Source: Kineothrix alysoides
Lineage (GTDB): Bacteria; Bacillota; Clostridia; Lachnospirales; Lachnospiraceae
Assembly (NCBI RefSeq): GCF_000732725.1
Contig: NZ_JPNB01000001.1
Coordinates: 744,001-808,000, forward strand
Reading direction: 5' to 3'
DNA length: 64,000 nucleotides
Of the stretch, positions 46,233-54,537 are shown piece by piece (the first letter of the stretch is position 1; each line of letters starts with the position of its first letter). A program made the translations under genes and the position numbers. The notes below the pieces were generated by a model. That model ran no database searches. It saw only the letters and a list, made by a program, of their open reading frames with translations, and was not told the DNA's origin.

Positions 46233-47408
46233 ATGGATAATTTTACTTTTTATGCTCCAACATACTTTGCATTTGGGAAAGAAACAGAGAATGAAGCAGG
46301 CAAGTATGTGAAGCGCTTCGGAGGAAGCAGGGTACTGATTCATTATGGAGGAGGTTCTGTGATTCGCTCCGGACTGTTAGATAGGGTGAAACGGTCACTG
46401 GAGGCGGAACAATTGGCATATGTCGAGTTGGGAGGAGTGAAGCCGAACCCCAGAAGTGGATTGGTTTATAAAGGAATTGACCTTTGCAGAAAAGAAAACA
46501 TTGATTTTATTTTGGCTGTAGGCGGAGGCAGTGCCATCGATTCAGCCAAGGCAATCGCAGCGGGTGCGTTGTATAGTGGGGATTTCTGGGACTATTATGA
46601 AGGTAAAGCAGTAGAGGAGGCTCTGGCTATTGGCACGATCATAACGATATCCGCAGCAGGAAGCGAAGGTTCAGCAGACTCTGTCGTTACGAAAGAGGAA
46701 GGAATGTTTAAACGGGCAACGACTGGAGAGGCACTGCGCCCTAAGTTTACAATTATGAACCCTTCATTGACTCAGACGCTTCCCGCTTATCAGACTGCAT
46801 GTGGGATTACCGATATTATTGCTCATTTATATGAACGTTATTTGACCAATACGAAAGAAGTTGAAGTGACTGACCGGATGATAGAGGCTTTGATGCTGAC
46901 AATGATTCATGAAGGGCCCAAAGTGATGGAAGATCCGGATAATTATGAAGCAAGAGCAAATATTATGTGGGCAGGAATGATGGCTCATAATAATTCTTGT
47001 GGAGTGGGGCGTACACAGGATTGGACCAGCCATGACATAGAGCACGAGTTATCCGCGCTGTATGACTGTGCGCATGGAGCAGGTCTTGCGGTGGTTATGC
47101 CTGCTGTATTTAGCTATAATATGAAACATAATGTCATGCGTTTTGCACAAGCAGCGGTTCGCGTCTGGGGATGCCAGATGGATTTTGAGCAACCGGAAAA
47201 AACCGCTCTGGCCGGAATTGAAGCATTGCGCCAATTTCTGATTTCTATCGGAATGCCAAAGAACTTTCATGAACTTGGAGCCAAAAAAGAGGATATTGAA
47301 AAATTGGCACATACAGCTTGTTATGGGGATGTAAATACAGGAACTTTAGGCGGATTTGTAACACTGAATCAAAAAGATGTGGAAAATATTTATAGGCTTA
47401 TGGTTTAA
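46233..47408 (+). CDS. Iron-containing alcohol dehydrogenase (BdhA/YqhD type)
   Basis: The 391-residue enzyme belongs to the group III alcohol dehydrogenases. The nucleotide-binding GGGSAIDSAKAIA is near residue 97. Metal ligands are in CGITDIIAHLYE (Asp and His) and in SHDIEHELSALYDCAHGAGLAVV (two His). It likely reduces aldehydes with NAD(P)H. With the upstream HxlR regulator and the UPF0303 protein after it, an aldehyde or electrophile stress function is plausible by inference. Confidence 0.94.
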   Translation: MDNFTFYAPTYFAFGKETENEAGKYVKRFGGSRVLIHYGGGSVIRSGLLDRVKRSLEAEQLAYVELGGVKPNPRSGLVYKGIDLCRKENIDFILAVGGGSAIDSAKAIAAGALYSGDFWDYYEGKAVEEALAIGTIITISAAGSEGSADSVVTKEEGMFKRATTGEALRPKFTIMNPSLTQTLPAYQTACGITDIIAHLYERYLTNTKEVEVTDRMIEALMLTMIHEGPKVMEDPDNYEARANIMWAGMMAHNNSCGVGRTQDWTSHDIEHELSALYDCAHGAGLAVVMPAVFSYNMKHNVMRFAQAAVRVWGCQMDFEQPEKTALAGIEALRQFLISIGMPKNFHELGAKKEDIEKLAHTACYGDVNTGTLGGFVTLNQKDVENIYRLMV

Positions 47409-47419
47409 AGGAGATGGTT

Positions 47420-47932
47420 ATGGAAGAGGGAAAATACATCAAGATAAAAGAAAATATTGAAAAACAAGAAAAAATACTGCGGTTTGATCATTTTTCAAAT
47501 AGTGATGCCTGGGAATTAGGAAAATTTTTCGTTGAGAGAATTGCTCAAAAGCAGATTGATTTAGCTGTTGCAATTCGAAGGTTAAACGGCAATATTATTT
47601 TTCAGTATGCGACAGAAAATACAAATCTGAATAATCAGAATTGGATGCAGAGAAAATTCAACACAGTTCTTCTCATGAATTGCAGCTCATTAAATGTATG
47701 GGCAACATCTTATATAATGGAGGAGCAAGTGGAAACACATGGGTTAAGTACAAAAGACTATGCCTTTTGCGGAGGAGGTTTTCCAATCCGGCTAAAATCG
47801 GGTGAAATAGTGGCTGTACTTACTGTCTCGAATTTACCGCATGAACAAGACCATCAATTTATCGTGGAAGCTATAAGTGAATGGTTGGCGGTTGAGAACG
47901 TTCCTTCTTTTGAAGAAAGTGTATTTTCATAA
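47420..47932 (+). CDS. UPF0303 / haem-degrading-domain (GlcG-like) protein
   Basis: The 170-residue protein has the UPF0303 pattern, with AWELGKFFVERIAQKQIDLAVAI, NWMQRKFNTVLLMN and YAFCGGGFPIRLKSGEIVAVLTVSNLPHEQDH. Members are small dimers of unclear function. The ATG at 47420 is six bases after AAAGGAG; the ATG at 47414 abuts the site. It is 11 bases after the dehydrogenase stop, hence the same transcript. Confidence 0.88.
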   Translation: MEEGKYIKIKENIEKQEKILRFDHFSNSDAWELGKFFVERIAQKQIDLAVAIRRLNGNIIFQYATENTNLNNQNWMQRKFNTVLLMNCSSLNVWATSYIMEEQVETHGLSTKDYAFCGGGFPIRLKSGEIVAVLTVSNLPHEQDHQFIVEAISEWLAVENVPSFEESVFS

Positions 47933-48045
47933 TTCGTAAAAGCGATTTTGAGATTAGAAAAAATCAAATTTACCAGTTAAAAAGCAAATAGCCGAAACTG
48001 TCAATATAAAGGTATTGTCAGATTTCGTTATAGGCAGGATAGAAT

Positions 48046-48103
48046 AGGACTAAGTCTTTCACTTCATGAAAATGAAGTGAAGATTTGGTCCTATTTTAAT
48101 TTT
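48046..48103 (+). terminator. Strong, probably bidirectional terminator
   Basis: AGGACTAAGTCTTTCACTTC (48046-48065) and its imperfect inverse ending GATTTGGTCCT (48082-48092) form a long stem with the core TTCACTTCAT-GAAA-ATGAAGTGAA. A T-rich tail ATTTTAATTTTAT follows. It ends the HxlR-ADH-UPF0303 group and stands 28 bases before the IS30 target site. Confidence 0.92.
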
Positions 48104-48119
48104 ATCCGATAATAAAATG

Positions 48120-48133
48120 GAAGCGGAAGAAAT
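48120..48133. repeat. Left 14-bp target site duplication of the IS30 element
   Basis: GAAGCGGAAGAAAT occurs here and again at 49902-49915, exactly flanking the insertion sequence. Bases on either outer side differ between the two copies, so the duplication is 14 bp. Confidence 0.88.
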
Positions 48134-48156
48134 CCTCAATTGTAAATCGAGATGCA
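48134..48156 (+). repeat. Left terminal inverted repeat of the IS30 element
   Basis: The sequence contains AATTGTAAATCGAGATGC, matching the inverse of 49879-49900 at 17 of 21 aligned bases. The shared blocks are AATTGTAA and CGAGATGC. Confidence 0.8.
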
Positions 48157-48230
48157 ACCCATCTCAATTCAACTAAGAATTAATTAAGTAAAATATTATT
48201 TATACACCAGGAGGTTGCATCCTGGCTTAC

Positions 48231-48260
48231 AAAAGATTGGCTAATAACCAGTCTTTTTGT
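48231..48260 (+). terminator. Terminator inside the IS30 element, upstream of the transposase
   Basis: AAAAGATTGG (48231-48240) pairs with CCAGTCTTTT (48248-48257), with one G-T pair, followed by T residues. It would shield the transposase gene from transcription entering from outside, a feature known in several insertion sequences. Confidence 0.75.
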
Positions 48261-48318
48261 TTGCACTTTTATTTTGTTACATATATCCTATGATAGTTGG
48301 CGGCAGATTGGAGGATAT

Positions 48319-49614
48319 ATGTCTAAATTTTTTACATATGAAGAAAGACTTGATCTGCAAAAGTTTCTAAAGGAAAGTCTTTCATTTAAAGAAATAAGCC
48401 GCAGATTGGATAAGAATCCAACAACCATATCACGTGAGGTACGTAAGTATAGTTCTGAAATTGCCACTGGTTATCCCGGCTATCCATTCAACTTGTGTAA
48501 AAACAGATTTAACTGTCGTAAGAAAGGCCTGTGTGGTAAGGACTGCACTCGTAAATCCGCACAGTATTGTAAACTATGTCAGTCCTGCAATCCGAATTGT
48601 GATGAGTATGTTGAGGAAGTCTGTACTGCCAGATTTAGAGTTCCGTATGTCTGCAATGGTTGTGACACCATAAGAAAATGTACATTGCTAAAAAATATAT
48701 ATGATGCAGAACACGCTCATATTAAATCCCATGAAACGATTACCCAGTCACGAAGCGGGCTATGCGTATCAGAGGAAGAAATCAGCAGGTTGAATAAAAT
48801 CATCTCACCATTAATTCAGAATGGACAGTCTGTAAATCAGGTTTACATCAATCATGAAGATGAGCTTATGTGTAGTGAAAAAACAATCTATAACTACATT
48901 GATGCATGTATGTTTGATGTAAGAAATATTGATCTTCCAAGAAAAGTTAAGTTTCGTGAAAGATATAAAAAGCCTGAGTTCAAAGTTGATAAAGGATGCC
49001 GTATTGGTCGTAATTATGAAGCCTTTACTGCGTATATGGAGAAGAATCCAGATACACCTGTTGTACAAATGGATTCTGTTATTGGTAGCAAAGGTGGTAA
49101 ATGCCTTCTTACGATTCATTTTGTTGAATGTAGTTTAATGCTTGCATTTGTTAGAGATGCTAATACTTCCAAATCTGTAACTGATATTTTTAATGGTTTG
49201 GATATACTTTTAGGAAAAGAAGAATTCAGTCAACTTTTTCAAGTAATCCTAACAGACAATGGAAGTGAGTTCTCTAATCCAAAGGCAATTGAGTATCGTG
49301 AAACAACACCATTATGGCGAACCAAAGTATATTATTGTGATGCTGGAAGTCCCTATCAAAAAGGTTCCTGCGAAGTAAACCATGAATTAATAAGAAGAGT
49401 CCTTTCAAAAGGAACAGGCTTTGATCAGCTTACACAGGAAGAAGTGAATTTAATGATGAATCACATTAATTCTTACAAAAGAAAAAAGCTGAATAATCGT
49501 AGCCCATACGAAACATTCAGCTTTTATCATGGAGAAGAGGTTTTGGAAAAACTTGGATGCAAACCGGTAGCAGCCGGAGACATCATGTTAAAACCTGCAC
49601 TTCTCAAAAAATAA
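48319..49614 (+). CDS. IS30-family transposase
   Basis: The 431-residue protein has an N-terminal helix-turn-helix (FTYEERLDLQKFL and FKEISRRLDKNPTTISREVRKY), a cysteine-rich segment (residues 60-122, about 14 cysteines) and a DDE catalytic core. The proposed triad is Asp252 (VVQMDSVIG), Asp313 (ILTDNGSEF) and Glu352 (YQKGSCEVNHELIRR). GGAGG stands five bases before the ATG at 48319. The inverse sequences GTTGGCGGCA (48296-48305) and TGCCGCCAAC (49624-49633) flank the gene. No frameshift is seen. Confidence 0.95.
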   Translation: MSKFFTYEERLDLQKFLKESLSFKEISRRLDKNPTTISREVRKYSSEIATGYPGYPFNLCKNRFNCRKKGLCGKDCTRKSAQYCKLCQSCNPNCDEYVEEVCTARFRVPYVCNGCDTIRKCTLLKNIYDAEHAHIKSHETITQSRSGLCVSEEEISRLNKIISPLIQNGQSVNQVYINHEDELMCSEKTIYNYIDACMFDVRNIDLPRKVKFRERYKKPEFKVDKGCRIGRNYEAFTAYMEKNPDTPVVQMDSVIGSKGGKCLLTIHFVECSLMLAFVRDANTSKSVTDIFNGLDILLGKEEFSQLFQVILTDNGSEFSNPKAIEYRETTPLWRTKVYYCDAGSPYQKGSCEVNHELIRRVLSKGTGFDQLTQEEVNLMMNHINSYKRKKLNNRSPYETFSFYHGEEVLEKLGCKPVAAGDIMLKPALLKK

Positions 49615-49766
49615 TTATTAACGTGCCGCCAACCAATCATCTGACTAAGGAATGAAGGGGTGGATTCTCCGATTACAAAAAAATCGAGAGGGAGTCGACC
49701 TCCCTTTGGCATGCCTGTAATTATCATAATACAGCAGAAAAAGCTGAAAATCAAACTGCATTTGGA

Positions 49767-49896
49767 TTACAAATATGGCTTCTCAATTACAAAACTCTAT
49801 ATTTCACTTACAAAAGTGGCTTTTCGTTTACAAAACTTTACTTCTCAAATACAAAAACTGCGTTTTGAATTACAAAGTGGCATCTCGCCTTACAAT
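49767..49896. repeat. Seven TTACAAA units phased at 20-21 bp in the IS right end
   Basis: TTACAAA or a one-base variant starts at 49767, 49787, 49808, 49828, 49849 (ATACAAA), 49870 and 49890 (TTACAAT). Steps are 20, 21, 20, 21, 21 and 20 bases, that is two helical turns. Many units are flanked by GGCTTCTC-like sequence, and the last unit is part of the terminal inverted repeat. An isolated unit is at 49673. They are likely transposase-binding sites on one DNA face. Confidence 0.85.
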
Positions 49897-49901
49897 TCAC
49901 T

Positions 49902-49915
49902 GAAGCGGAAGAAAT
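49902..49915. repeat. Right 14-bp target site duplication of the IS30 element
   Basis: Identical to the 14 bases at 48120-48133. IS30 members usually make 2-3 bp duplications, so this is unusually long, though IS1630-type relatives make long ones. Confidence 0.88.
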
Positions 49916-50383
49916 GAAGGTTTAATGAAGGAAATAATTGTGTATTTTTGCCATACTTTGTATACTTTTTAATCTAATATTGAAAAAAATTCCATATAAA
50001 TTTAATATTATTTATTGGAAAAAGTAAATGTATTTAAGTATGGCATTGCGGTGCGAATATGTTTTACGTGAAAGAGGAACATTTAACAATCTTAATTTTC
50101 AATTTTGAATTACAGGGGGATTGCCTCATGGAGTAACTGGCTTACTGTGAAAAATCATTGTATACCTATTGTGAAATGAAATGATAGGAAGAAATATCAA
50201 CTGGTTTTTTGCAAATCTGATAGATAACGAGGATAGTCAAAACGCTGGATTGGCAATAGAAGGCGGAGGAGAAGCAAAGCAAAATGAGAGCCTATTATTA
50301 ATGAACAAACAGATAGAAGAAATGTGTAGATTTAGCTTGGGATAATTATAGAAAGGTTTATGCAAAGGGAGAAAGGTCACGAT
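49916..50383. other. Intergenic region between the IS30 element and the ABC exporter genes
   Basis: This A+T-rich stretch of about 470 bases holds one small open frame (50181-50345) and no terminator or promoter I can call with confidence. It probably contains the promoter of the exporter pair. Confidence 0.4.
50181..50345 (+). CDS. Small open reading frame upstream of the ABC exporter (doubtful)
   Basis: A 54-codon frame starts with ATG and encodes a peptide beginning IGRNINWFFANLIDNEDSQN, then a Gly-rich segment LAIEGGGEAKQNES, ending QIEEMCRFSLG. No good ribosome binding site is seen and the sequence is not recognised. It could be a peptide substrate of the following exporter, the C-terminal remnant of a regulator, or chance. 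Confidence 0.25.
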   Translation: MIGRNINWFFANLIDNEDSQNAGLAIEGGGEAKQNESLLLMNKQIEEMCRFSLG

Positions 50384-52297
50384 ATGAGAGCGCGCAGGAA
50401 AATAGAAAAAGGGCAAGGCAGATATTCAGTATGGGAGAATTTGCGGTATGTGATTGCAGGAATTGTGAAATGGCAGCCGTTAGTCATACCTTGTACAATC
50501 ATTCATGCATTGACACAAGGATTGAGTGTCTATGTATGGCTGTATGCTATAAAATGCATTATTGAGATATTCGAACAATCAGTGAAAGCGGGGGCAGAAG
50601 TACAAAAAGTACTATGTCTGGTGGCTATTGCAGCAACCACTGAGCTTGTGATGCTGGTCGCTTCTAACCTTTGCGACAAACAGGCAGAGGGAAGGATGCA
50701 TGACGTGGAATACCATTTTGCTCTTTTTTGGACCACGAAGGTATGGACAATGCCCTTTTGCATGCATGAAGACCCGGAAGTACAGAAAAATATTTTTAAG
50801 GCCAGAAGGGCTATCAACAGCAACGGCAATGGTGTTGCGGGACTGCATTACTGGTCAAACCAATTGCTGCCCAATTTGGTTCGGGCAGTTATGGCACTGG
50901 TCCTTTTAGCGATGATCAATCCGTTTATCGTCATTTTGATATTAAGCTTGACTTTCCTCCGATTTGCTCTTATTAACAAGGCTTCCATTTTTGAAAAAGA
51001 AGAGTGCGAAAATAAGGTGGCCAAAGAACAGATGGCGAGCTGGACATACAGAGAAGAGACGGCGGATTTCGCATACGGGAAGGATATCCGTCTTTTTCAA
51101 ATGCAAAAACCGTTATATCAACTGCTCCGAAAAGAGAGCAGCTTTTTAAATCAAAAGCATATACTGGCGCAAAATAAATATGCGAGATACTATGTCATAG
51201 GAGATATCCTTGGATTTTTAGAGGAGGGGATTACTTATGGTTTTCTCATTTACAAAGTTCTTTTCGGCGGATTAACGGTAGCTGATTTTACCTTGTATCT
51301 GGGAAGTGTACATAACGCATCGACTGCCTTGAATGAGATATTTACCAAATTCATCATCATATGCAGCGAAAGCCGCCATGTGAATGATTACCGCGATTTT
51401 TTGGAGAGCAATATCGAACAAGACAGCGAGAATATAAAAAGCAGTTTCCAAAAAGATTATCTTGCCTGTGAAGACGCCTTTAAAGAAACGAATGCGGACT
51501 TCAAATGGGAAAAGGATGCTGATTATGAATTTGTTTTTGATCATGTTTCTTTTCAATATCCCGGGGCGGATAGTTATGCGCTGAAGGATTTATCCATTTG
51601 TTTAAAATCCGGAGAAAAGCTGGCGATTGTGGGGCTGAACGGAGCTGGGAAGTCCACCTTTGTCAAGCTCCTGTGCAGATTATATGAGCCTACACAAGGG
51701 CACATTTATTTAAACGGCATAGATATTTCGGAATATGATTTAAACGATTATTGGGAGTTACTTTCACCGGTCTTTCAGGAAGATGAAAGCTTTGCGTTTC
51801 CCATCGCCCAGAATGTATCCATGCAAACTGCCCGTACACAAAACCGCGATAAGATCGCAGAATCCCTGCATGATGCAGATCTGGCAGGTAAGCTTCGGGA
51901 ATTGCCGTTTGGCATAGATACTTATTTGTATAAAAATCTGAGTGATGACGGAATCGATCTTTCCGGCGGGCAGAAGCAGAAGCTGATGCTGGCGAGGGCT
52001 TTATATAAAGCGGCACCGGTTATCGTACTGGACGAACCGACGGCCGCACTGGATGCGATTGCAGAAAGCAAGTCATATGAGAACTTCAATCATATGGCCG
52101 GCGGAAGAACTACCGTCTATATTTCTCATAGGTTATCGAGTACTAAGTTTTGCGACCGGATTGCCATGTTCGAAGCGGGCGGGCTGATAGAATACGGAAC
52201 CCACGAAGAACTGATGCAAAAGGGCGGAAAGTACGCCGGACTTTTTGCAGTGCAGGCGCAGTATTATGCGGATGAGGAGGAAACCTGTTATGCTTAA
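50384..52297 (+). CDS. ABC exporter half-transporter 1 (permease-ATPase fusion)
   Basis: The 637-residue protein has an N-terminal six-helix membrane domain (about residues 20-320) and a C-terminal ATPase domain. Walker A is GLNGAGKSTFVK, the signature is DLSGGQKQKLMLARAL, and Walker B is IVLDEPTAALD with the catalytic Glu. The H-loop is ISHRLSS. The ATG at 50384 lies 7 bases after GAAAGG; an ATG at 50360 is less likely. It overlaps the next gene by 8 bases, so the two probably form a heterodimeric exporter. The substrate is unknown. Confidence 0.93.
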   Translation: MRARRKIEKGQGRYSVWENLRYVIAGIVKWQPLVIPCTIIHALTQGLSVYVWLYAIKCIIEIFEQSVKAGAEVQKVLCLVAIAATTELVMLVASNLCDKQAEGRMHDVEYHFALFWTTKVWTMPFCMHEDPEVQKNIFKARRAINSNGNGVAGLHYWSNQLLPNLVRAVMALVLLAMINPFIVILILSLTFLRFALINKASIFEKEECENKVAKEQMASWTYREETADFAYGKDIRLFQMQKPLYQLLRKESSFLNQKHILAQNKYARYYVIGDILGFLEEGITYGFLIYKVLFGGLTVADFTLYLGSVHNASTALNEIFTKFIIICSESRHVNDYRDFLESNIEQDSENIKSSFQKDYLACEDAFKETNADFKWEKDADYEFVFDHVSFQYPGADSYALKDLSICLKSGEKLAIVGLNGAGKSTFVKLLCRLYEPTQGHIYLNGIDISEYDLNDYWELLSPVFQEDESFAFPIAQNVSMQTARTQNRDKIAESLHDADLAGKLRELPFGIDTYLYKNLSDDGIDLSGGQKQKLMLARALYKAAPVIVLDEPTAALDAIAESKSYENFNHMAGGRTTVYISHRLSSTKFCDRIAMFEAGGLIEYGTHEELMQKGGKYAGLFAVQAQYYADEEETCYA

Positions 52298-54059
52298 GAC
52301 ATTAAAATATTTTTACGGCACGGCATGGCGTGAAAGACCTTTCTACCTGCTATTTCTTCTCGCCAGTATCCTGTTGAATGCGGGACAGCCGTTTATTAAT
52401 CTGATCCTGTCAAAATATTTGTTAGAGGAACTGGTGGGCGACAGAAACACGGAAATATTGCTATGGATTGTAGCGGGTATCGTAATAGGAAATCTTCTCT
52501 TCCTAAGTCTGATCCATGTGGCACGAACCAATCTCGCAAAATATGACGATTGGTTTGAACGCTATTTTTATGACAGGCTCAGCCTCAAGTCCATGACGAT
52601 GGATTATCCTCTTACGGAGAATCCGGAAACACTGAATCAAAGGAGAAAAGCGGATGAGGGAATGGCATGGTATTCCGGCGGAATGAAGGGGCTTAGCGAA
52701 AGTATTCAGTTACTTTTCTCCTATGCACTCATCCTGGCAGGTGTTGTTTCCATTGTAGCGGTGATGAGTCCGGTACTTCTTATCGTCGCGTCATTTGCGG
52801 TAATAGGCGGGACCTTTACGGTATGGCAGACCGGCAAGATTCAAAAAATCGAGTTTGAAAAATTTCCAAAGGTAAACAGAGCTTTCGGTTATGCGACAAG
52901 GAATATCTTGGAAGTTAAATTTGCAAAAAGTATCCGCCTATATCACGGAGCACCAATGATGCGCGAGCAGTTTGTAAATACCACAAAGAAATGTTCCGAT
53001 ATTTTTTATTATACGGCAAACAGCATCGGAAGATGGAACTGTGTGGGAAGCTTTGTCAATTTTTTAAAAGGCCTATGTATTTACGGATATTTAAGCTATA
53101 AGCTCCTTACCGGCACTATCGGTATCGGAGATTTCACCTTGTTAGCCGGTGCTTCCAATAGCTTGAAGGATAGTTTACAGGGACTGCTGAATCAGCTTCA
53201 GGAAGTACATAGAAAATTAAACTTTATGCGTGAATATGTAAAATTTATAGATACGGAGGATACGCATAGGTTAGGAACGCAGACGATTTCGGAGAAAACG
53301 CTTCCTGTCATTGAATTTCGCAATGTTTCTTTCCGGTATCCATCCATGCAAGGATATGTACTGAAGGATATTAATATTACAATTTCCCAAGGGCAGCATT
53401 TGTCCGTAGTTGGCCTGAACGGGGCGGGGAAAACGACCTTTATCAAGCTCCTGTGCCGCTTATATGATGTGGATGAGGGAGAGATCCTGCTAAACGGTGT
53501 GAACATTAAAAACTTTGACTACGATGCATACATAAAAGAGCTTGCCGTCGTTTTTCAGGATTTTAAAATGTTCGCCTTATCCATACGGGAAAATATAAAA
53601 CTCGGAGATTGGGAAAAAGAAGTACGGGAACAGGATATGGAAAATATTTGTGTGTTGAGCGGACTTGCACAAAAAGTAGAAGCTCTTCCCAAAGGTATGG
53701 ATACGCAGATATATAAATATTTCGATAAGGAAGGCATCGAGCCTTCGGGCGGAGAAATGCAAAAACTGGCTATTGCAAGGGCACTTTACAAGGATGCTCC
53801 GATCGTTATTCTGGATGAGCCTACCGCAGCGCTGGACCCGGTTGCAGAATATGATATTTACAGACAATTCGATACATTAATAGGAGGTAAGACAGCGATT
53901 TATATTTCGCACAGACTGTCCTCCTGCAAATTCTGTGATAAGATAGCCGTATTTGCGGATAATACGATCAAGGAATATGGAACACATGAAGAGTTAGCGA
54001 AAATGCCTGATGGAATTTATGCAGAAATGTTTAAGGCGCAGGCGCGGTATTATGCATAA
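52290..54059 (+). CDS. ABC exporter half-transporter 2 (permease-ATPase fusion)
   Basis: The 589-residue protein has the same layout as its neighbour: membrane helices from about residue 15 to 300, then an ATPase with GLNGAGKTTFIK, the signature EPSGGEMQKLAIARAL and VILDEPTAALD. Both partners carry the catalytic Glu after Walker B, so there is no obvious degenerate site. AGGAGG precedes the ATG at 52290 by 9 bases. Drug, peptide or lipid export are all possible. Confidence 0.93.
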   Translation: MLKTLKYFYGTAWRERPFYLLFLLASILLNAGQPFINLILSKYLLEELVGDRNTEILLWIVAGIVIGNLLFLSLIHVARTNLAKYDDWFERYFYDRLSLKSMTMDYPLTENPETLNQRRKADEGMAWYSGGMKGLSESIQLLFSYALILAGVVSIVAVMSPVLLIVASFAVIGGTFTVWQTGKIQKIEFEKFPKVNRAFGYATRNILEVKFAKSIRLYHGAPMMREQFVNTTKKCSDIFYYTANSIGRWNCVGSFVNFLKGLCIYGYLSYKLLTGTIGIGDFTLLAGASNSLKDSLQGLLNQLQEVHRKLNFMREYVKFIDTEDTHRLGTQTISEKTLPVIEFRNVSFRYPSMQGYVLKDINITISQGQHLSVVGLNGAGKTTFIKLLCRLYDVDEGEILLNGVNIKNFDYDAYIKELAVVFQDFKMFALSIRENIKLGDWEKEVREQDMENICVLSGLAQKVEALPKGMDTQIYKYFDKEGIEPSGGEMQKLAIARALYKDAPIVILDEPTAALDPVAEYDIYRQFDTLIGGKTAIYISHRLSSCKFCDKIAVFADNTIKEYGTHEELAKMPDGIYAEMFKAQARYYA

Positions 54060-54210
54060 AACGTAGTTTGAAAGTATCCTTAGATGGCATGAAAACTATG
54101 CATGTTTGACCTCGGGTTAGCTAATCTGAAGCATCGGGGGAAACGTGCCGTACGTGCTGTCTTAAGACAATAAAATCTCTGGCTGGCCTAAATCGGCATA
54201 ATATAGTACG

Positions 54211-54240
54211 GCGATATCTCCTTTGATATCGCTGTTTTGC
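54211..54240 (+). terminator. Short hairpin with T-rich tail
   Basis: GCGATATC (54211-54218) pairs with GATATCGC (54225-54232) across TCCTTT, followed by TGTTTTGC. It may terminate the ABC exporter transcript. Confidence 0.6.
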
Positions 54241-54242
54241 TA

Positions 54243-54432
54243 TGTTTTCCCTTGAATACGTCTCGTTTGTGTAATACTGCCGAACTGTTCACCATAAATG
54301 GTAACAACAATGGTTGCTGTAATTGTTAAAACATCTATTCTGTCGATACCGTATGCTTTGCATATTCTCGTAATGCTGTCTTCCGCACGGTTAACGTCCG
54401 CTCTGCTGTTTTGTGCAATATAACTAATTTCC
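54243..54432 (-). pseudogene. Remnant of a ThrE-like threonine/serine exporter gene
   Basis: Read on the minus strand, an open stretch of about 60 codons bounded by stops encodes IAQNSRADVNRAEDSITRIC, KAYGIDRIDVLTITATIVVT and SITQTRRIQG. This pattern resembles the N-terminal domain of ThrE/DUF1212 exporters, which have a GAEVNRVEDTI-like motif. There is no start codon, no membrane domain and no downstream continuation, so it is a relic. Its presence beside the IS30 and ABC genes suggests past rearrangement. Confidence 0.6.
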
Positions 54433-54537
54433 TTTTAAATTATTTAGATAATAGATACATTGCTTTTTGATAGAAAATAAATTAAGATATATTTACAATA
54501 TATTAAAAAACGTATATTCATATGAAAGAGATAATAG

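Larger units (their letters stand above)
48134..49901 (+). mobile_element. Complete IS30-family insertion sequence (1768 bp)
   Basis: The element is bounded by a 14-bp direct repeat and imperfect terminal inverted repeats. The left end (CTCAATTGTAAATCGAGATGC, written here as CTCAATTGTAA then ATCGAGATGC) and the inverse of the right end (GTGAATTGTAA then GGCGAGATGC) share 17 of 21 positions. It carries one intact transposase gene, a terminator upstream of it, a 10-bp internal inverted repeat flanking the gene and a phased repeat array at the right end. No disruption is seen, so it may be active. Confidence 0.9.
54060..54537. other. Intergenic region between ABC pair and yhf cluster
   Basis: It contains a short hairpin at 54211-54232, a decayed minus-strand coding remnant at 54243-54432 and the A+T-rich upstream region of yhfZ. 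A possible promoter for yhfZ is TTGATA (54467-54472), 17 bases, TATTTA (54490-54495). Confidence 0.5.

Noticed and set aside
49767-49896. CRISPR-like array
   Set aside because: Units are only 7 bases long with 13-14 base gaps that are themselves similar. There is no leader or cas gene, and the array lies inside an insertion sequence end.
49660-49917. An 85-codon open frame downstream of the transposase with heptad-like repeats
   Set aside because: The repeated residues simply reflect the 20-21 bp DNA repeat array. There is no ribosome binding site, and the frame runs through the terminal inverted repeat into the target duplication.
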